A DNA stretch of 64,000 bases from Deuterostichococcus epilithicus (Eukaryota > Chlorophyta > Trebouxiophyceae > Prasiolales > Stichococcaceae). Location: positions 620,001 through 684,000 of the forward strand of contig JAVTLE010000001.1 in assembly GCA_033439295.1 (NCBI GenBank), in the 5' to 3' direction. The notes below the pieces were generated by a model. That model had not been told where the DNA came from. It was given only the letters and a program-made list of their open reading frames with translations, and did no database searches. The first letter of the stretch is position 1; each line of letters opens with the position of its first letter. Shown here piece after piece: positions 12,101 to 22,003 of the stretch. Made by a program: the position numbers and the translations under genes.

Positions 12101-13667
12101 CCACAAACCTAAACAATCCAATCGCCATGCCGCTCCATCATTCTCAACAGAACGAATGTCTCCGAGAGCTGTGGTGGACTTCGCAGCAGCTGAATCTATT
12201 TTATTTAGTATTTTAAAATAGATTATCTGTCGCACCCGATTCGGAGCCGTCCTCCGTGTCCGAGGCCTGCGGGATGTCCTGCGCCGCGGTTCCGTCGGCG
12301 CCATCGTGCAGGAACAGCGTGTCCAGGTCGCGCGGGTCATTGTAGGAGTGGTGGATGGGGCGGTGTGCGTCGATGACGACGGCCCGCACCGCGTCGGGCA
12401 GCTCCAGCAGCGCCCGCAGGTCCTCGCCCGCGCCGCAGTTGATCAGCATCACCGTGCGCGCCATCTGCAGCCAAGTTGAATCCATTGTTCAGTTATAAAC
12501 GGGGTGTAGCGAACCGAAACGGACGAAGTAGTTCCCAGCAGCGCCCGCAGGTCGCCGCCCAAGCCGCAGCTAACGAGCGTCACCATGCGCGCTATCTGCA
12601 GATAAGGATAGACGAAAGTTCCTTGATACATTCATATGTGCACCCTGCGCAGTTGGCAGCTCCCGCAGCGCCCGCAGGTCCTTTCGCCCGCGCCGCAGTT
12701 GATCAGCATCACTGTGCGTGCCATCTGCAGCCTGGTCAGATCCATGTGTTTACCAGCTGCAGCGAATTGAGACGAGCTGAAGTGTTTCCAGCAGCGTTTG
12801 CGGGTCCCTGCCCGCGCCGCAGTGACTAACGTCACCGTGTGCGCCGTCTGCGTGGCTCGAACATGAGTAGACTTGAAATCGGGGAAACACACGCTAGTGA
12901 CTTCAATCCCTGCAGCAGCGCCTAAAGGGCCTCGCCCGCGCATCGGTCAATGAGCGTCATCTTACACGTCATCTGCTAGTTTGAGGGGACCGTGACGCAA
13001 AGTGCGCAGACATGCGCTGGTGCGTGAGGGACCTCTGCAGGAATGGCGCCCCTCCCGCGTCCGCGCCCAGTCAATGATATCACCTATTTCCATGCGGAAT
13101 GTGTCCTGGGACGTGCGCTCAGCGTTGCGCTGCACTGCTGGCGAAGGCCTGCCTCGTGTGTGTCCATGGCATGCCATGACGCTGGCGCGCATTTGAACAT
13201 GACGTGGGAGACTCTCTGAAAAATTTCACCTCGGGGTCTGTGAACTCTTGACGGCAGATGTCCTGCATCTCGGTGTAATTGGACACCGGGTAGATGGTGA
13301 AGTACACGCTGTGCGCCCGGCATATCGTCTGCGGCGGCAGGCACGCCCACCAGCATGAAGGTGTGCAGCAAGATTGACGGTGACATGCTCACACGAGCAG
13401 CACGGTGCTGTCATGATGAACACGAGTTCTGTTTCACAGCGACATGCATGCACCAGTTGCTGCATGCACCTGCCGGTGCCCACTGCCCTTGCAAGCACAC
13501 TGCCTGCGCAAGCACTTCGGCGTCACCTGCAGGATGCGTGTCGCGCAGACCGAGTCAGCTTCGCCGGTGGAGACGAAGACAAGCAGCTTTTTGTCCTCGC
13601 TGGAGGCCAGATCTTCGCGCAGCGCGCCGTTGTACAGCTCCTCGAACTGGCTCGGCGCCACGAGCAT
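6110..13667 (-). CDS. CDC45: CDC45, DNA replication initiation / CMG helicase subunit
   Basis: CDC45 joins MCM2-7 and GINS in the replicative CMG helicase in the nucleus. About 14 exons follow the family in order. Exon 1 (13527-13667) has FEELYNGAL and LVFVSTGEADSVCATRILQ. Exon 2 (13233-13329) has VYFTIYPVSNYTEMQ. Exon 3 (about 12240-12463) has VMLINCGAGEDLRALLELP and DAHRPIHHSYND, then an acidic stretch. Exon 4 (11349-11561) has DYYERGTYWGRPASGILYSL, exon 5 (10537-10627) VGVTDQLVHQHV, exon 6 is 10111-10214, exon 7 (9522-9697) DLRLGLLRHWTLHEALLHSP, exon 8 (8963-9098) SKHAPMFGLSEIAFPSF, and exon 9 (about 8411-8541) SASDVVASLTALLEL. Exons near 8058-8142, 7653-7764, 7019-7200 and 6521-6612 (GSKFGTLFERAARAT, FDTSIIEV) and the last exon at 6110-6183 complete it. 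The junction of exons 4 and 5 needs a GC donor to keep LLW-LHIVGVTDQ in frame. Several introns carry decayed exon copies, listed separately. Confidence 0.93.
7253..7276. repeat. Short telomere-like repeat in a CDC45 intron
   Basis: Three degenerate units of the plant/green-algal telomere heptamer lie side by side (taaaccctaaaacctaaatcc). Similar single or double motifs occur near 8036, 11331, 19428, 21866, 48796 and 62164. Confidence 0.6.
9357..9550 (-). repeat. Tandem copy of CDC45 exon 7 3' end in its intron
   Basis: The last bases of exon 7 plus its donor (plus-strand gcgcactgtaggtgagcttg at 9517) recur at 9426 as gcacactgcagttgagcata, about 91 bp away. The adjoining intron motif cgacctgtcctc recurs at 9357 and 9453. 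The unit is therefore about 91-96 bp, with one functional and one decayed copy. Confidence 0.75.
10046..10150 (-). repeat. Tandem copy of CDC45 exon 6 3' end
   Basis: The exon end encoding IPKHFQIK plus donor (plus-strand gtgcgcacttgatctgga at 10103) recurs at 10046 with the same 18 bases, 57 bp further into the intron. The copy still reads IPTHLQIK and keeps a GT donor, so it could act as an alternative 5' splice site. Confidence 0.85.
10585..10915 (-). repeat. Three tandem copies of CDC45 exon 5 5' end
   Basis: The acceptor and first codons of exon 5 (LHIVGVTDQLVHQHV) occur at about 10585-10630. A second copy ends at about 10760 (LHILGVTTDQLVHQHV, 130 bp upstream in the gene) and a third, more decayed, ends near 10910 (150 bp further). 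Each keeps a CAG acceptor. Only the first continues into the rest of the exon. Confidence 0.85.
11256..11400 (-). repeat. Tandem copy of CDC45 exon 4 3' end
   Basis: cacaggagccggttgtcg at 11349, the exon 4 end encoding DDNRLLW, recurs at 11256. The match continues through the HAVHL codons over about 45 bases with few differences. Spacing is 93 bp and the copy lies in the intron after exon 4. Confidence 0.85.
12403..13196 (-). repeat. Seven-unit tandem array of CDC45 exon 3 5' end plus acceptor
   Basis: Aligning the acceptor-proximal motif catctg, the units fall at 12462 (the real exon), 12593, 12722, 12845, 12970, 13085 and 13190, with spacings of 131, 129, 123, 125, 115 and 105 bp. Units 2-4 still resemble ARTVMLINCGAGEDLRALL on the minus strand (for example IARMVTLVSCGLGGDLRALL). 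Units 5-7 are progressively harder to recognise. Unit 3 is the closest match to the real exon. The array fills nearly all of intron 2. Confidence 0.88.
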
Positions 13668-14827
13668 CGCGTGCCGCCGCCGCTGCCTGCCTGCCTGCCG
13701 CCCAGCGGTGCTGACTGCCGCCCCCTGGCCGCCACCGCGCTGTCTGCTGCAGGAGCCGTCAGCCAGCTGCGTAGCATCAGCTCAGCCGGCGCAGCCGCGC
13801 ATTGGGTGCCGTCAGGTTGTCGAGGCCCAGGCGGGCTGCGGCAGCGGGAGTCTGGTTGCGCTGCCGGGTCGGTTTACAAATGGAATCGATCGCGGGGCCC
13901 GCTGAGGTGTCTACGATTGACCCCTCCGCTGCCAGGCACACAGCTGCGGTGTCAGTAGTCCTTCAGACACGATGTGCTGTTGCTGGGCTGTGTGAAACCA
14001 GGCAGTGACGATGCTTAGCGTTGCTGCGGGAGGATGCAGGCGCTATCCGCACTGCGATATTACGCTGTGCTGGAGTGATGCATTCTGCTTTGCCACAACT
14101 ATCGCGGACCTGTTCAGCCGGCCACAACCGCGTCAGCCAAAGGCTGGGCTGCTGACAGTGCAAACAGCAGGAAAGCCTCTGCTCGCCTCAGGAACGTCGG
14201 CTCTCTGGCTGCGGATTGTCAACGCAAGCCTGACTGTTTGTCGTGTCTCCGCAATTTCCACGGGGACCGCGGTTCAATCGATGCTGCAGACGAAGTCTCC
14301 TGACAACAAGCTTGTGAGGCAAGCGGATGCACAGCCAGATAACGCGATCGAACTAGCTACGCTGACACACTATGCTATCGCACCATGCCCTAGGAATCGC
14401 TGCTACGATTGCAAACTGCTCGGCGAGCTGCCTGCAACATTCTTTCAAACTTTGAAACTAGCACACGACAATTGGCCGCCCTGCAGCAACTGCCGCGAAA
14501 GCAGCGAGCCTGCTGATCGCTGCCAAAAGTGCTGCCTCCCTGCAATGTCGATAGCATCAAGACACCCTTTCGAAGAGTCACTGCTGGACGCAGCGGCGAT
14601 TTGTGCGTATTGCCTCCGCCCATCTTGGCTGGTTGCACAGGAGGCAAACTGCGTTTGATCGTGAACTTCTACATCTTAGAAGCTGAGGAAACATCCTTCG
14701 GTCGCAGCATACACCGTTAAGCTAAGCACGCTCGGGAGCTGCGGTTAAAGTCTGTTTCACATAGCTGCGCAGCAGGAAATAGTAGGCAGCGCTGTACCTC
14801 CACCTCAGTAGAGGCAGCACCACCGGT
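13668..14827. other. Divergent intergenic region, CDC45 / TMEM209-like gene
   Basis: Holds the promoter of CDC45 and probably that of the TMEM209-like gene. An open frame at 14005-14658 (+) would encode 217 residues with several Cys pairs. It has none of the third-position GC bias of the real exons and no recognisable domain, so it is more likely chance. No TATA box or RNA gene could be assigned. Confidence 0.4.
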
Positions 14828-17800
14828 ATGCGAAAGGGCTGGAACAAGCGGCCGGAGCCGCTGCTCAACACCACCCGCCCCGTGGGCGGCCTGCCGGCTC
14901 TCGCGAGCCGCACCGCGCGTCGCGGCGCCACTGCGGCCGCCGCATGGTGGCTCTCCAAGCTTGGGTGGGAGGCTGATTCATCTGTGATCGCTGACTGTGT
15001 CGCTCTTCTGTCCAGGGCTACACGGACCGCAGCGAAGCCTCGCTGTCGACACTGCTGTGCGCCGCCAGCGCACAGCTTTTGTAGCATCGAGTACATGACC
15101 ATGCACAATAGCCCTCGCATGGTCAGTCTTTGCACGGAGCTGAGGTCGCCTGTGCCGTGTATGCAGGGCTGCATGGCTGGCGCTGCGACTGGGCGGCGTG
15201 ACCGCCCTCACGCAGGCAGTCTCAGGTAACATGCAGGCTTTCAGCCTTCTGGATTTCGTCTGGAAATCCGCCATGCCAACCTGGAAGATATGCCTATCTC
15301 TATTTAGCCCCGACTGACACTAGTCCCCTCAAAGCATCGTCAAGGTAGACAGCGCTAGCAGACCATTGCTGTGTGAAGCTGGAGTGCATCAGCAATGTGG
15401 GACTGGTGAGTGCCCACGTCGGAGCTCCGCGGGGCATGCTGCGGCATACAAGCAGACCAACCAAACTCTTACGACAACAACTGCATGTGCGCTTCGCAGT
15501 CTGGGGCTGGTACGTGCTGACGGCGTACTTGGCGGTGCTGGCGGCGGACGCCTCCTGGGGCGCGCTGCAGCTGATGCGGCCCGCCTTGAATCCCGCCTGG
15601 GCCGCCGCCAAGCTTGACGAAAAGCAGGTCGGGCATCTCCGAGATGCGCCGCGTTATGTGTCGTGCTCGAACCCCTTGATTTGGTTCAGGCGCATGGCAT
15701 GCACCTTGGCAAGTGCATGAGACAGACACCTGTGTGAAGGGTGCAGAAGGATGTATGTTCGACTGCCAAGTATGTAGACAGTTTCCATTACACTTGACCG
15801 GTGTGTGCCACATTGCAGGCGGCGCTCTGGGGCCTGCCAGCCACCGTGACGGCGACGCCGCCCAGGGCCGCGGCATCAGGGCAGCAACAGCAGCAGCAGC
15901 CACAGCAGCAGCAACAGTTCCAAGCCGTCACGCCATTGGTGAGCCGGACATTTTTTGCAGGCTGCTCTCAAAGGCAGACAGTACCTGCACACCCCTGCCC
16001 ATGACGCCATCATTCCAGCTGATCTATCAAAATGCGACCCTGCATTCTGCATGCTTACTCCTGGGCAGACTTTTGCGCAGTTGCCTCGTGCTCGTGCAGA
16101 GGCCGCAGCGGGTGGCCACCACGCCGCACAGTGGCGGCGGCGGCACGCCTGGCGACCAGCAGCAGCAGTCACAGCAGCAGCCAGGCTCGGGCGCGGGGCG
16201 CGGGCAGCGGCGGACGCCGGCGCAGCGGTCGCCGTACGGCAGTGGCGCCAGCCCTGTGGTGACCACCCCGGAGCAGCTGCAGCGCTACATGGTGCGCATA
16301 TAAACCCTCAACCCTACTGGGGCACACACGTGTCCCTGCGTGCTTGATTGTGTGTGCAAACGTCCTGGTGCCATGTTTTCTGGGATGTCAGAGAAAGAGG
16401 TGGCTGCCGCCTTCCACACCTGGCTGCAAGGGTTGAGTATGCAGGCCGGGCCATCAAGGGCTGGCGTGATAGCAACGGTAGTCGCAGTGTGCCAGGCTGG
16501 ACGTCGATCTTGACGAGTGTGGAGAAATATGGCAGGCAGACACCGTACGACAAATAATCAGCAAGTGTCACTTCAGGGATGCTTGTGACGCGGCACAGGA
16601 CGCCTTTGACGCCAACACGACGCCGGCTTCGGCGCCGGAGCTGGGCTTCGGCGCGTTCCCCTTTGGCAGCGGCGCCAGCGGCGCCGCACTTGCAACGCCA
16701 CAGCCCTACGCTGGCTCGCCATTTGACAGATCGCCTTCCGGGCAGCAGGTCTGGTCCCCAGCGCCCATTACTGTTCTGGTTGCCATGCACATCGGCCCGA
16801 GGTCTCACGACACGGCACGGTCGCCAACTTATCAGCCTCATGCACTGTTGCGCATTCATGATCGTTAGTCCTGGATGCAATGCCACGCCTGATAGGTCAC
16901 ACCTCACTCAGCACTTGAAAGGCAAGCCGTCGATGGAAGATTTCGATCGGTACGTCCCCATGCTGCATGTGCTGGTGGCATTTGCGGGGCTTGGCGCAAG
17001 ATTACATGGTTCTGAGCACCGGAAACACATTATGCAAAAGCTGCTAGCTATCGTACGTCAAGATAGCTGAACTTTCACCAGCAGATGCATGCTTCGGCCC
17101 GCAGGACAGGCGCAGCCCCTCGGGCCTGAAAACGGGCGTGGCGGCGCCCACCTACCGGCCGAGCGTGCTGCCGGCGCGGGCGGCCGGTGGCGGCGCCCGC
17201 GCCAGCCGCTCGGGGCGGCTGCCGCCGTCCGCGCCCGCCGCCGTCGCCGCCGCGCTGCACCAGCTGGTCACCGACCGCCGCACCCTCCAGGCGCGCTGGC
17301 CCCTGCGCCGGACTGGTGGTTCTGGCACCCAAACCTGACCGCCCACAGGATGTTTGCCGAGCACGGCATCAGCGAACGTGCTGAGCGGCTTGAGTCGTAC
17401 CTGCCGCTGCACCAGCTGTCACCGATCGCGGCACCTTAGAATGTGTGTGCCGCAAGGGGGGCGCCATGCGGCTGCGCCAACGTGTCTGCAGCAACTCCTT
17501 GATGTGAAGCATGGGCGGGCAACCAGGCCGGATTCTGAGTGGGCGTCCCACGAGCGCAGCAGTAGCGCGGGCCAGACGACGACCTTCGCCCGGCCGCCGG
17601 GAGACCGGGGCCGTGCCTGTTCCTCATGCTGTGGCTACCTTGACGGAAAAGCATTCAATTCGATTTTCTTGTTCCTGAAGAGGCGTGTGACTCCAAGCCA
17701 CTTCACAGGTGTGGACGGAGCGGTTCCGGGAGTGGATGGCGGCGCACGTGCTGCAGCCGCTGGTCTGCCTCGTGGACCGCGCTCACCACGAGGTGCGCGC

Positions 17801-20800
17801 CCGCGTGGGCTCTCATCTTCAGGATGTTCTGGGACCTGAGTCGCATCTCGGATCGCAATCGTTGTCCTGCAGCCTTTGGTGCGCCTCATAGACCGTGCCT
17901 GCCATAGGTGCGCAGAGCAACACCGGTTGTGCAGAGTCGTGACAGAAGGTCGCGGCGCGCTCCTTCTGAGACATTGATGGCATGCAAGCCAGCGAGCACG
18001 CCACGAGCGCCGGCAGTGCGGGCCCTGAACACAACAACGGCCTACCAGGCGCCCGGGGTTCAACCTCGCCAACCGAGCCGCAGGCTCTTTGCAGACATGC
18101 CGCCGACTGCCGGCCCCAGGGGCTGCGGCTGCAACTCAGGATCAAAACGTGCTGCAGGCAGCCCCGAGTTTGCGAGGGCTCCGAAGTAATGTGCCGCCAA
18201 TATGAAGTAATGTGCCGCTGGTATGAAGTAATGCGCCGCCGCAGGTGATGGAGTCCACAGCGGCGGCCGGGTGGCCGGGCGTGCGGCTGAGCGCGCTGGG
18301 GGAGGCCGACGCGGGCGGCGCGGGTCCAGCGTCCCGCTCCGCGCCCGCGGCCCTGGGCGCCGCCGCGGCCGACGAGGAGATGCTGGTGGGCTCCTTTGCC
18401 CGGTTTCCAGAGCCGTAGAGCCACGTGATGTGACGCTAAGTGTGATGCAGAGCTGGACTCGGTAACTCGTTTTGGCCGGGATTGGTCCTCCAGATCCTGA
18501 TCATCCTGATCATGCCCGGCCCCTCCATTCCGTCTTCAGGCGCCTGGGCGAGAAGCCTCACGCGCATGGGCTTGGGGTCATGCCATCGACGTGGGCAAGC
18601 ATGCATCATGCCTGCTGGTGCTTGGCGGCCATGTGCAGGGCGCATTACTGCTGCGGGCGCAGGTGCGACAGCTGAGGGAAGCGCCGCGGGCACGCTGGTC
18701 GCGGGTCGGTCGACATGCAACCATGCTCCATGCCTGCCGGCACTTCCTGCATGCTGTGCAAGGCACGCGCTGACGGAGTCCAACCCACCTGGCGCAGGTG
18801 CGGCAGCTGCGGGAGGCGCTGCGGGCGCGCGCCACGATGCCGCCCGCCAGCACCGAGGTCAACGCCGCGCTGCAGGTGCTTGCATCTCAGCCTCCTGGCT
18901 GACTGCAAACATCCCACATGCCAAACTTCCCTTGCAGACGATGAGGTAGGACGTCGTTCGTCGAAGTCACAACCAGGTGCATGGTGCAGGGAGCGCCCTT
19001 TAGCATGCGAGCTTGTGGACGCTGTAACAAAGCTCCCGCGAAACTCCCGCTCTGACTGACAGTTTGAGGGTATGGATGCAAATTCGGCATTGCAGCCAGA
19101 TGTTGGGGGCTCGTGAAGCTGCAAGGCAAGAGACAACCTCCTTGCCTGCAGTTTGCCGGCAGTTCGCTGTCGGGCTCTCTTCGGCTTTCCCTGGAGGAAT
19201 CCCAGCGGCTGAAGGCGCTGGGGTCGGATTCACTCATCACTCAGCACTGGAGGGAAAGGGAGCACCAAGCGTAACAACGACAGCTCCTCCCTGCATCCGG
19301 CAGGCGGTGGAGGGGTATCAGCGGCTGGCGGCGCTGCTGGCGGGCGAGGCGCCACGGGGCCTGCTGCCGCCCGCGCCGCGCGGCTACCTGCCCCTCCGCA
19401 TCCGCCAGCTCGCGGGTGGGCTCATCCTAAACCCTAGAGTAGCGCCCCGCTCACGCCCGCCTCCTCTACTTCGGATGCGCTGACGCACACTGTACTACAC
19501 TGCGCTTCACTTACTGCACTGCACGATCCAGACTGTGTCGCCTGGCGACAGGACTGGTTCGGCGCAACCGCCGTCGGTGCCACGCGGGCACATGACCCGA
19601 TGTCTGATCTGTGCTCCTCACTGCCTTCGTGGCACGACAGCTGAGCAGACAGCGCCCCTGTGTGCCACGCAGAGGGCACCTGCCTGACGGCGTTCACGTG
19701 GAACTCGGGCGGCGTCTGGCAGGGCGCAGCCTGGACAGCGGACCTGCCGACCGACGCGGCGCTGCTGTTCTACCTGTTTGCCGCCTTCCTGGAGGCCCCC
19801 AGGTCAGCTGGCCACCGACGTGTCCTCTTGATCAGAACATGGGCAGCGTTAGAGGTATTCAAGGCATCTATTCAATGCCTTGAATACCCCTAGCATGCCA
19901 GTTCTTGCTGCCCCTCCACCAGCAGATGCGCGGGATGTCGCAACATGCAAGCCCATGGTAGTACGCCAGAAGCATTGTGAATTTCAATCGATTCGCTCGC
20001 TCGCCCTGGCGTCACCCAAGCTCCATGCGGGCGCGTGAATTTCATGCCCTTCTTGTGCATGCGGCCGTGCAATTCCAACGCCCCTCTTGACACCACGCGC
20101 CGCATCCCATTCGGGCTCCGCTGAGGCAGCCAGCACTGAAACATGTGCCCCCGCATTTTCACCTGGGCCTGCAGGTGGCGCTTCGGCGGGGAGGAGGCTG
20201 CGGCGGTGGTCGCCGGGCCGCCGCTGTTTCTTGGCAGCCTGCCGGCTCGCCAGCCAGAGCATTACTTTGCGCTGCTGCCCTTCCGCCCCGCCTCCTTGTC
20301 CAAGGTGCCTGTGCAATTCTTTTCAAGTGACCATCCAGAAGTGATCTGAACATGAATGAATTGTTGGGAATTGCAATCTGTTGCCGGGTGACCGTCGCAC
20401 TCTGGGTGTGCCTCCCTCAGCTTTTGCTGGCTGGGACATCTAACTCAGAGGCGGCAGCAGCAGCCATGTGTGGACGCTCCCGAGACCATGCATGCAATGT
20501 GCAAGCGTCTACAGCCATAGTAACGCAGAGTAAGCCACAGGCAGTGGACCTAGAACTTCACACCCTCTTGAGTTCTTGAGCGAAGACATTCTCGAATCAG
20601 GCCGCAGCGGTGGCACTGGCGCCAATGCGCGGCTTCTGTCATGCTTCGGACCAGCATGCCCTCTCTCTGCTGCAGTGCGCTGGTGCTGTTGCACGCTTCA
20701 GATGGCGCCACAGATGTGATGCATGTCCATTTCAATGCAGGGTGCCACGGCGGTGCTGGCGCTGGAGCTGGGCTCCCGTGAGCCGCACTTCACGCTGGTG

Positions 20801-21278
20801 CTGGAGGGGGAGCCGCTGCTGACGGTGTCCAGCCACACAGCACCCTTCCACATGCTGCTGCTCCTGCTGCACGTCGCCAATTCCGAGAGCGGTGCGCTTC
20901 CCTGCACTGCCTCTATTGTGGCAGAGCGAGGCGATAAGCCCGGATGGCTCGGTTTTGAGCCGCCTGAGGCCGCCTGATATGCTGCACGGCTCCGGCAGGA
21001 GACCTGTTGCATGTTGGTCCCTTCCATCACTTCAAACGTGCTTACCGGGCGCGCCCTGGCATCGTGCGTCTGGCGGCTGAGCTGCTGTTGACTTCACCGC
21101 ATTCGACCCAGCCTGCGGCACTTAAAGCTTTTCAAAGCAATCCAAGTCCTTCAGTGACCCTGCTGCAGGCGCCATCGGCGGCCGCAGCCTGGAATATCTG
21201 CGTCTGGCGCCGGTGCTGCGGCCTGCGGGGCGTGTGCGCGACCTGTTTGCTGGCCGCTGGTTTGGCATGTGGACATGA
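14828..21278 (+). CDS. TMEM209 / cytochrome b561 N-terminal-domain family nuclear-envelope protein
   Basis: Human TMEM209 is an inner nuclear membrane/nuclear-envelope protein that binds Nup205; plants have one homologue. The exon at about 15450-15627 holds the membrane segment (VWGWYVLTAYLAVLAADA). Then come Gln/Pro/Gly-rich exons (15819-15939, 16102-16291, 16599-16750, about 17104-17300), as in the family's disordered middle. The conserved C-terminal half is FREWMAAHVLQPLVCLVD (17709-17792), VRQLREALRARAT (18796-18875), YQRLAALLAGEAPRGLLP (19304-19418), TAFTWNSGGVWQGAAW and ADLPTDAALLFYLFAAFLE (19672-19801), the exon at 20173-20310, and LLTVSSHTAPFHMLLLLLHV (20741-20889). The last exon (21169-21278) starts in phase and ends GMWT-stop. 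The first exon at 14828 (MRKGWNKRPEPLL) is a guess. Gene call strong, N-terminus weak. Confidence 0.85.
15886..15921 (+). repeat. CAG-rich run encoding Gln in the TMEM209-like gene
   Basis: CAG/CAA codons encode a run of about 12 Gln broken by Pro, in the disordered linker after the membrane segment. Confidence 0.75.
17255..17440 (+). repeat. Decayed copy of an exon end (TMEM209-like gene)
   Basis: The exon end encoding LHQLVTDRRTL at about 17256-17288 (ctgcaccagctggtcaccga) recurs near 17407 as ctgcaccagctgtcaccgat. The copy has lost one base and so the frame. Confidence 0.65.
17761..17925 (+). repeat. Tandem copy of exon end plus donor (TMEM209-like gene)
   Basis: The exon end LVCLVDRAHHE plus donor gtgcgcg starts at 17761. 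A copy reading LVRLIDRACH plus gtgcgca starts at 17877, 116 bp downstream. Codons and GT donor are both kept, so alternative donor use is possible. Confidence 0.8.
18183..18246 (+). repeat. 21-bp minisatellite that ends in a 3' splice site
   Basis: Three units starting gaagtaatgtgccgc lie at 18183, 18204 and 18225. The last unit runs into CGCCGCCGCAG, the acceptor of the exon VMESTAAAGWPGVRLSALG. Confidence 0.8.
18541..18840 (+). repeat. Tandem copy of exon start plus upstream intron (TMEM209-like gene)
   Basis: GCGCAGGTGCGACAGCTGAGG at about 18657 and gcgcaggtgcggcagctgcg at about 18793 begin two copies of the same exon start (AQVRQLREA), 135 bp apart. The intron sequence before them (gcatgc, catgcctgc motifs) is repeated too. 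The second copy is taken as the real exon because it reads on in the family frame. Confidence 0.75.
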
Positions 21279-22003
21279 GCACAGCGCTCGGGCGGGTTGC
21301 AGGCCTGAAAGGACATGCAGATCGGACCAACCTGGCAGGCATCATCATGGTGCCTGCAGAGCGTGCTTGTCTGGGGCAACTGCAACGAAGGTCAGGCGGT
21401 CATCTGGTTGAGGGACGAAGCAATTCTGTAAGAAGCGTCCGATCAGTCAAGAGTAAAAAAATCGCTTCAAATGGCTATCACAAAGACCACGCGGAGCACC
21501 ATACTTGGCATGTTGTTAAACCGATGTTTTGTCCTTGCGGCGGCCTTAGGAGGTGGAAAATCTGGCGGCCTGTGTCTTACCTATTTTGAACTGCCAGCCT
21601 TTGGTCCGACTGACACTCGATTCGCACCCAGCGATAGAAAGGTGGCATCAGACCGCCGGAACGAAAATAGTGCTGGTGTCTCGTATCAAATGTCATCTGC
21701 CTGCCGCACACCTGATCCTCCGCACTACAACCACTGTTGCTCACTAGCAGCCCGGTAAGCTGCCCTAGATCCAAAGCACGCCTACTGCTGTTGATAATGA
21801 GAGGTGGCTGCAGGCTGTTGTCCTTACTCTGTCTAAGATCGAACCTGCCGAATGTAATCAGCCGAAACCCTAAGACACCCAGCATCTGGCAACACCGTCT
21901 TCATGGTGCAATTGCGGCCCGCCACGATGCGCGGTAGCTGCCAAGTTTCCTCATGTACCTCGATCTTAGTGCCTCCATCCTTCGGTCTTCCACTCAGCGC
22001 AGC
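21279..22003. other. Convergent intergenic region
   Basis: Lower-GC 3' flanks of the TMEM209-like gene (+) and the F-box/LRR gene (-). A TGTAA, the usual chlorophyte poly(A) signal, lies near 21428 and could serve the TMEM209-like gene. Nothing else was recognised. Confidence 0.4.

Noticed and set aside
12403-13196. Regularly spaced repeats resembling a CRISPR array
   Set aside because: The period is about 125 bp, the repeated part is protein-coding (CDC45 exon 3), copies diverge strongly and the genome is eukaryotic.
14005-14658. 217-residue Cys-containing open frame (+)
   Set aside because: Codon use lacks the GC3 bias of the true exons, no start context or domain; kept only as a note in the intergenic entry.
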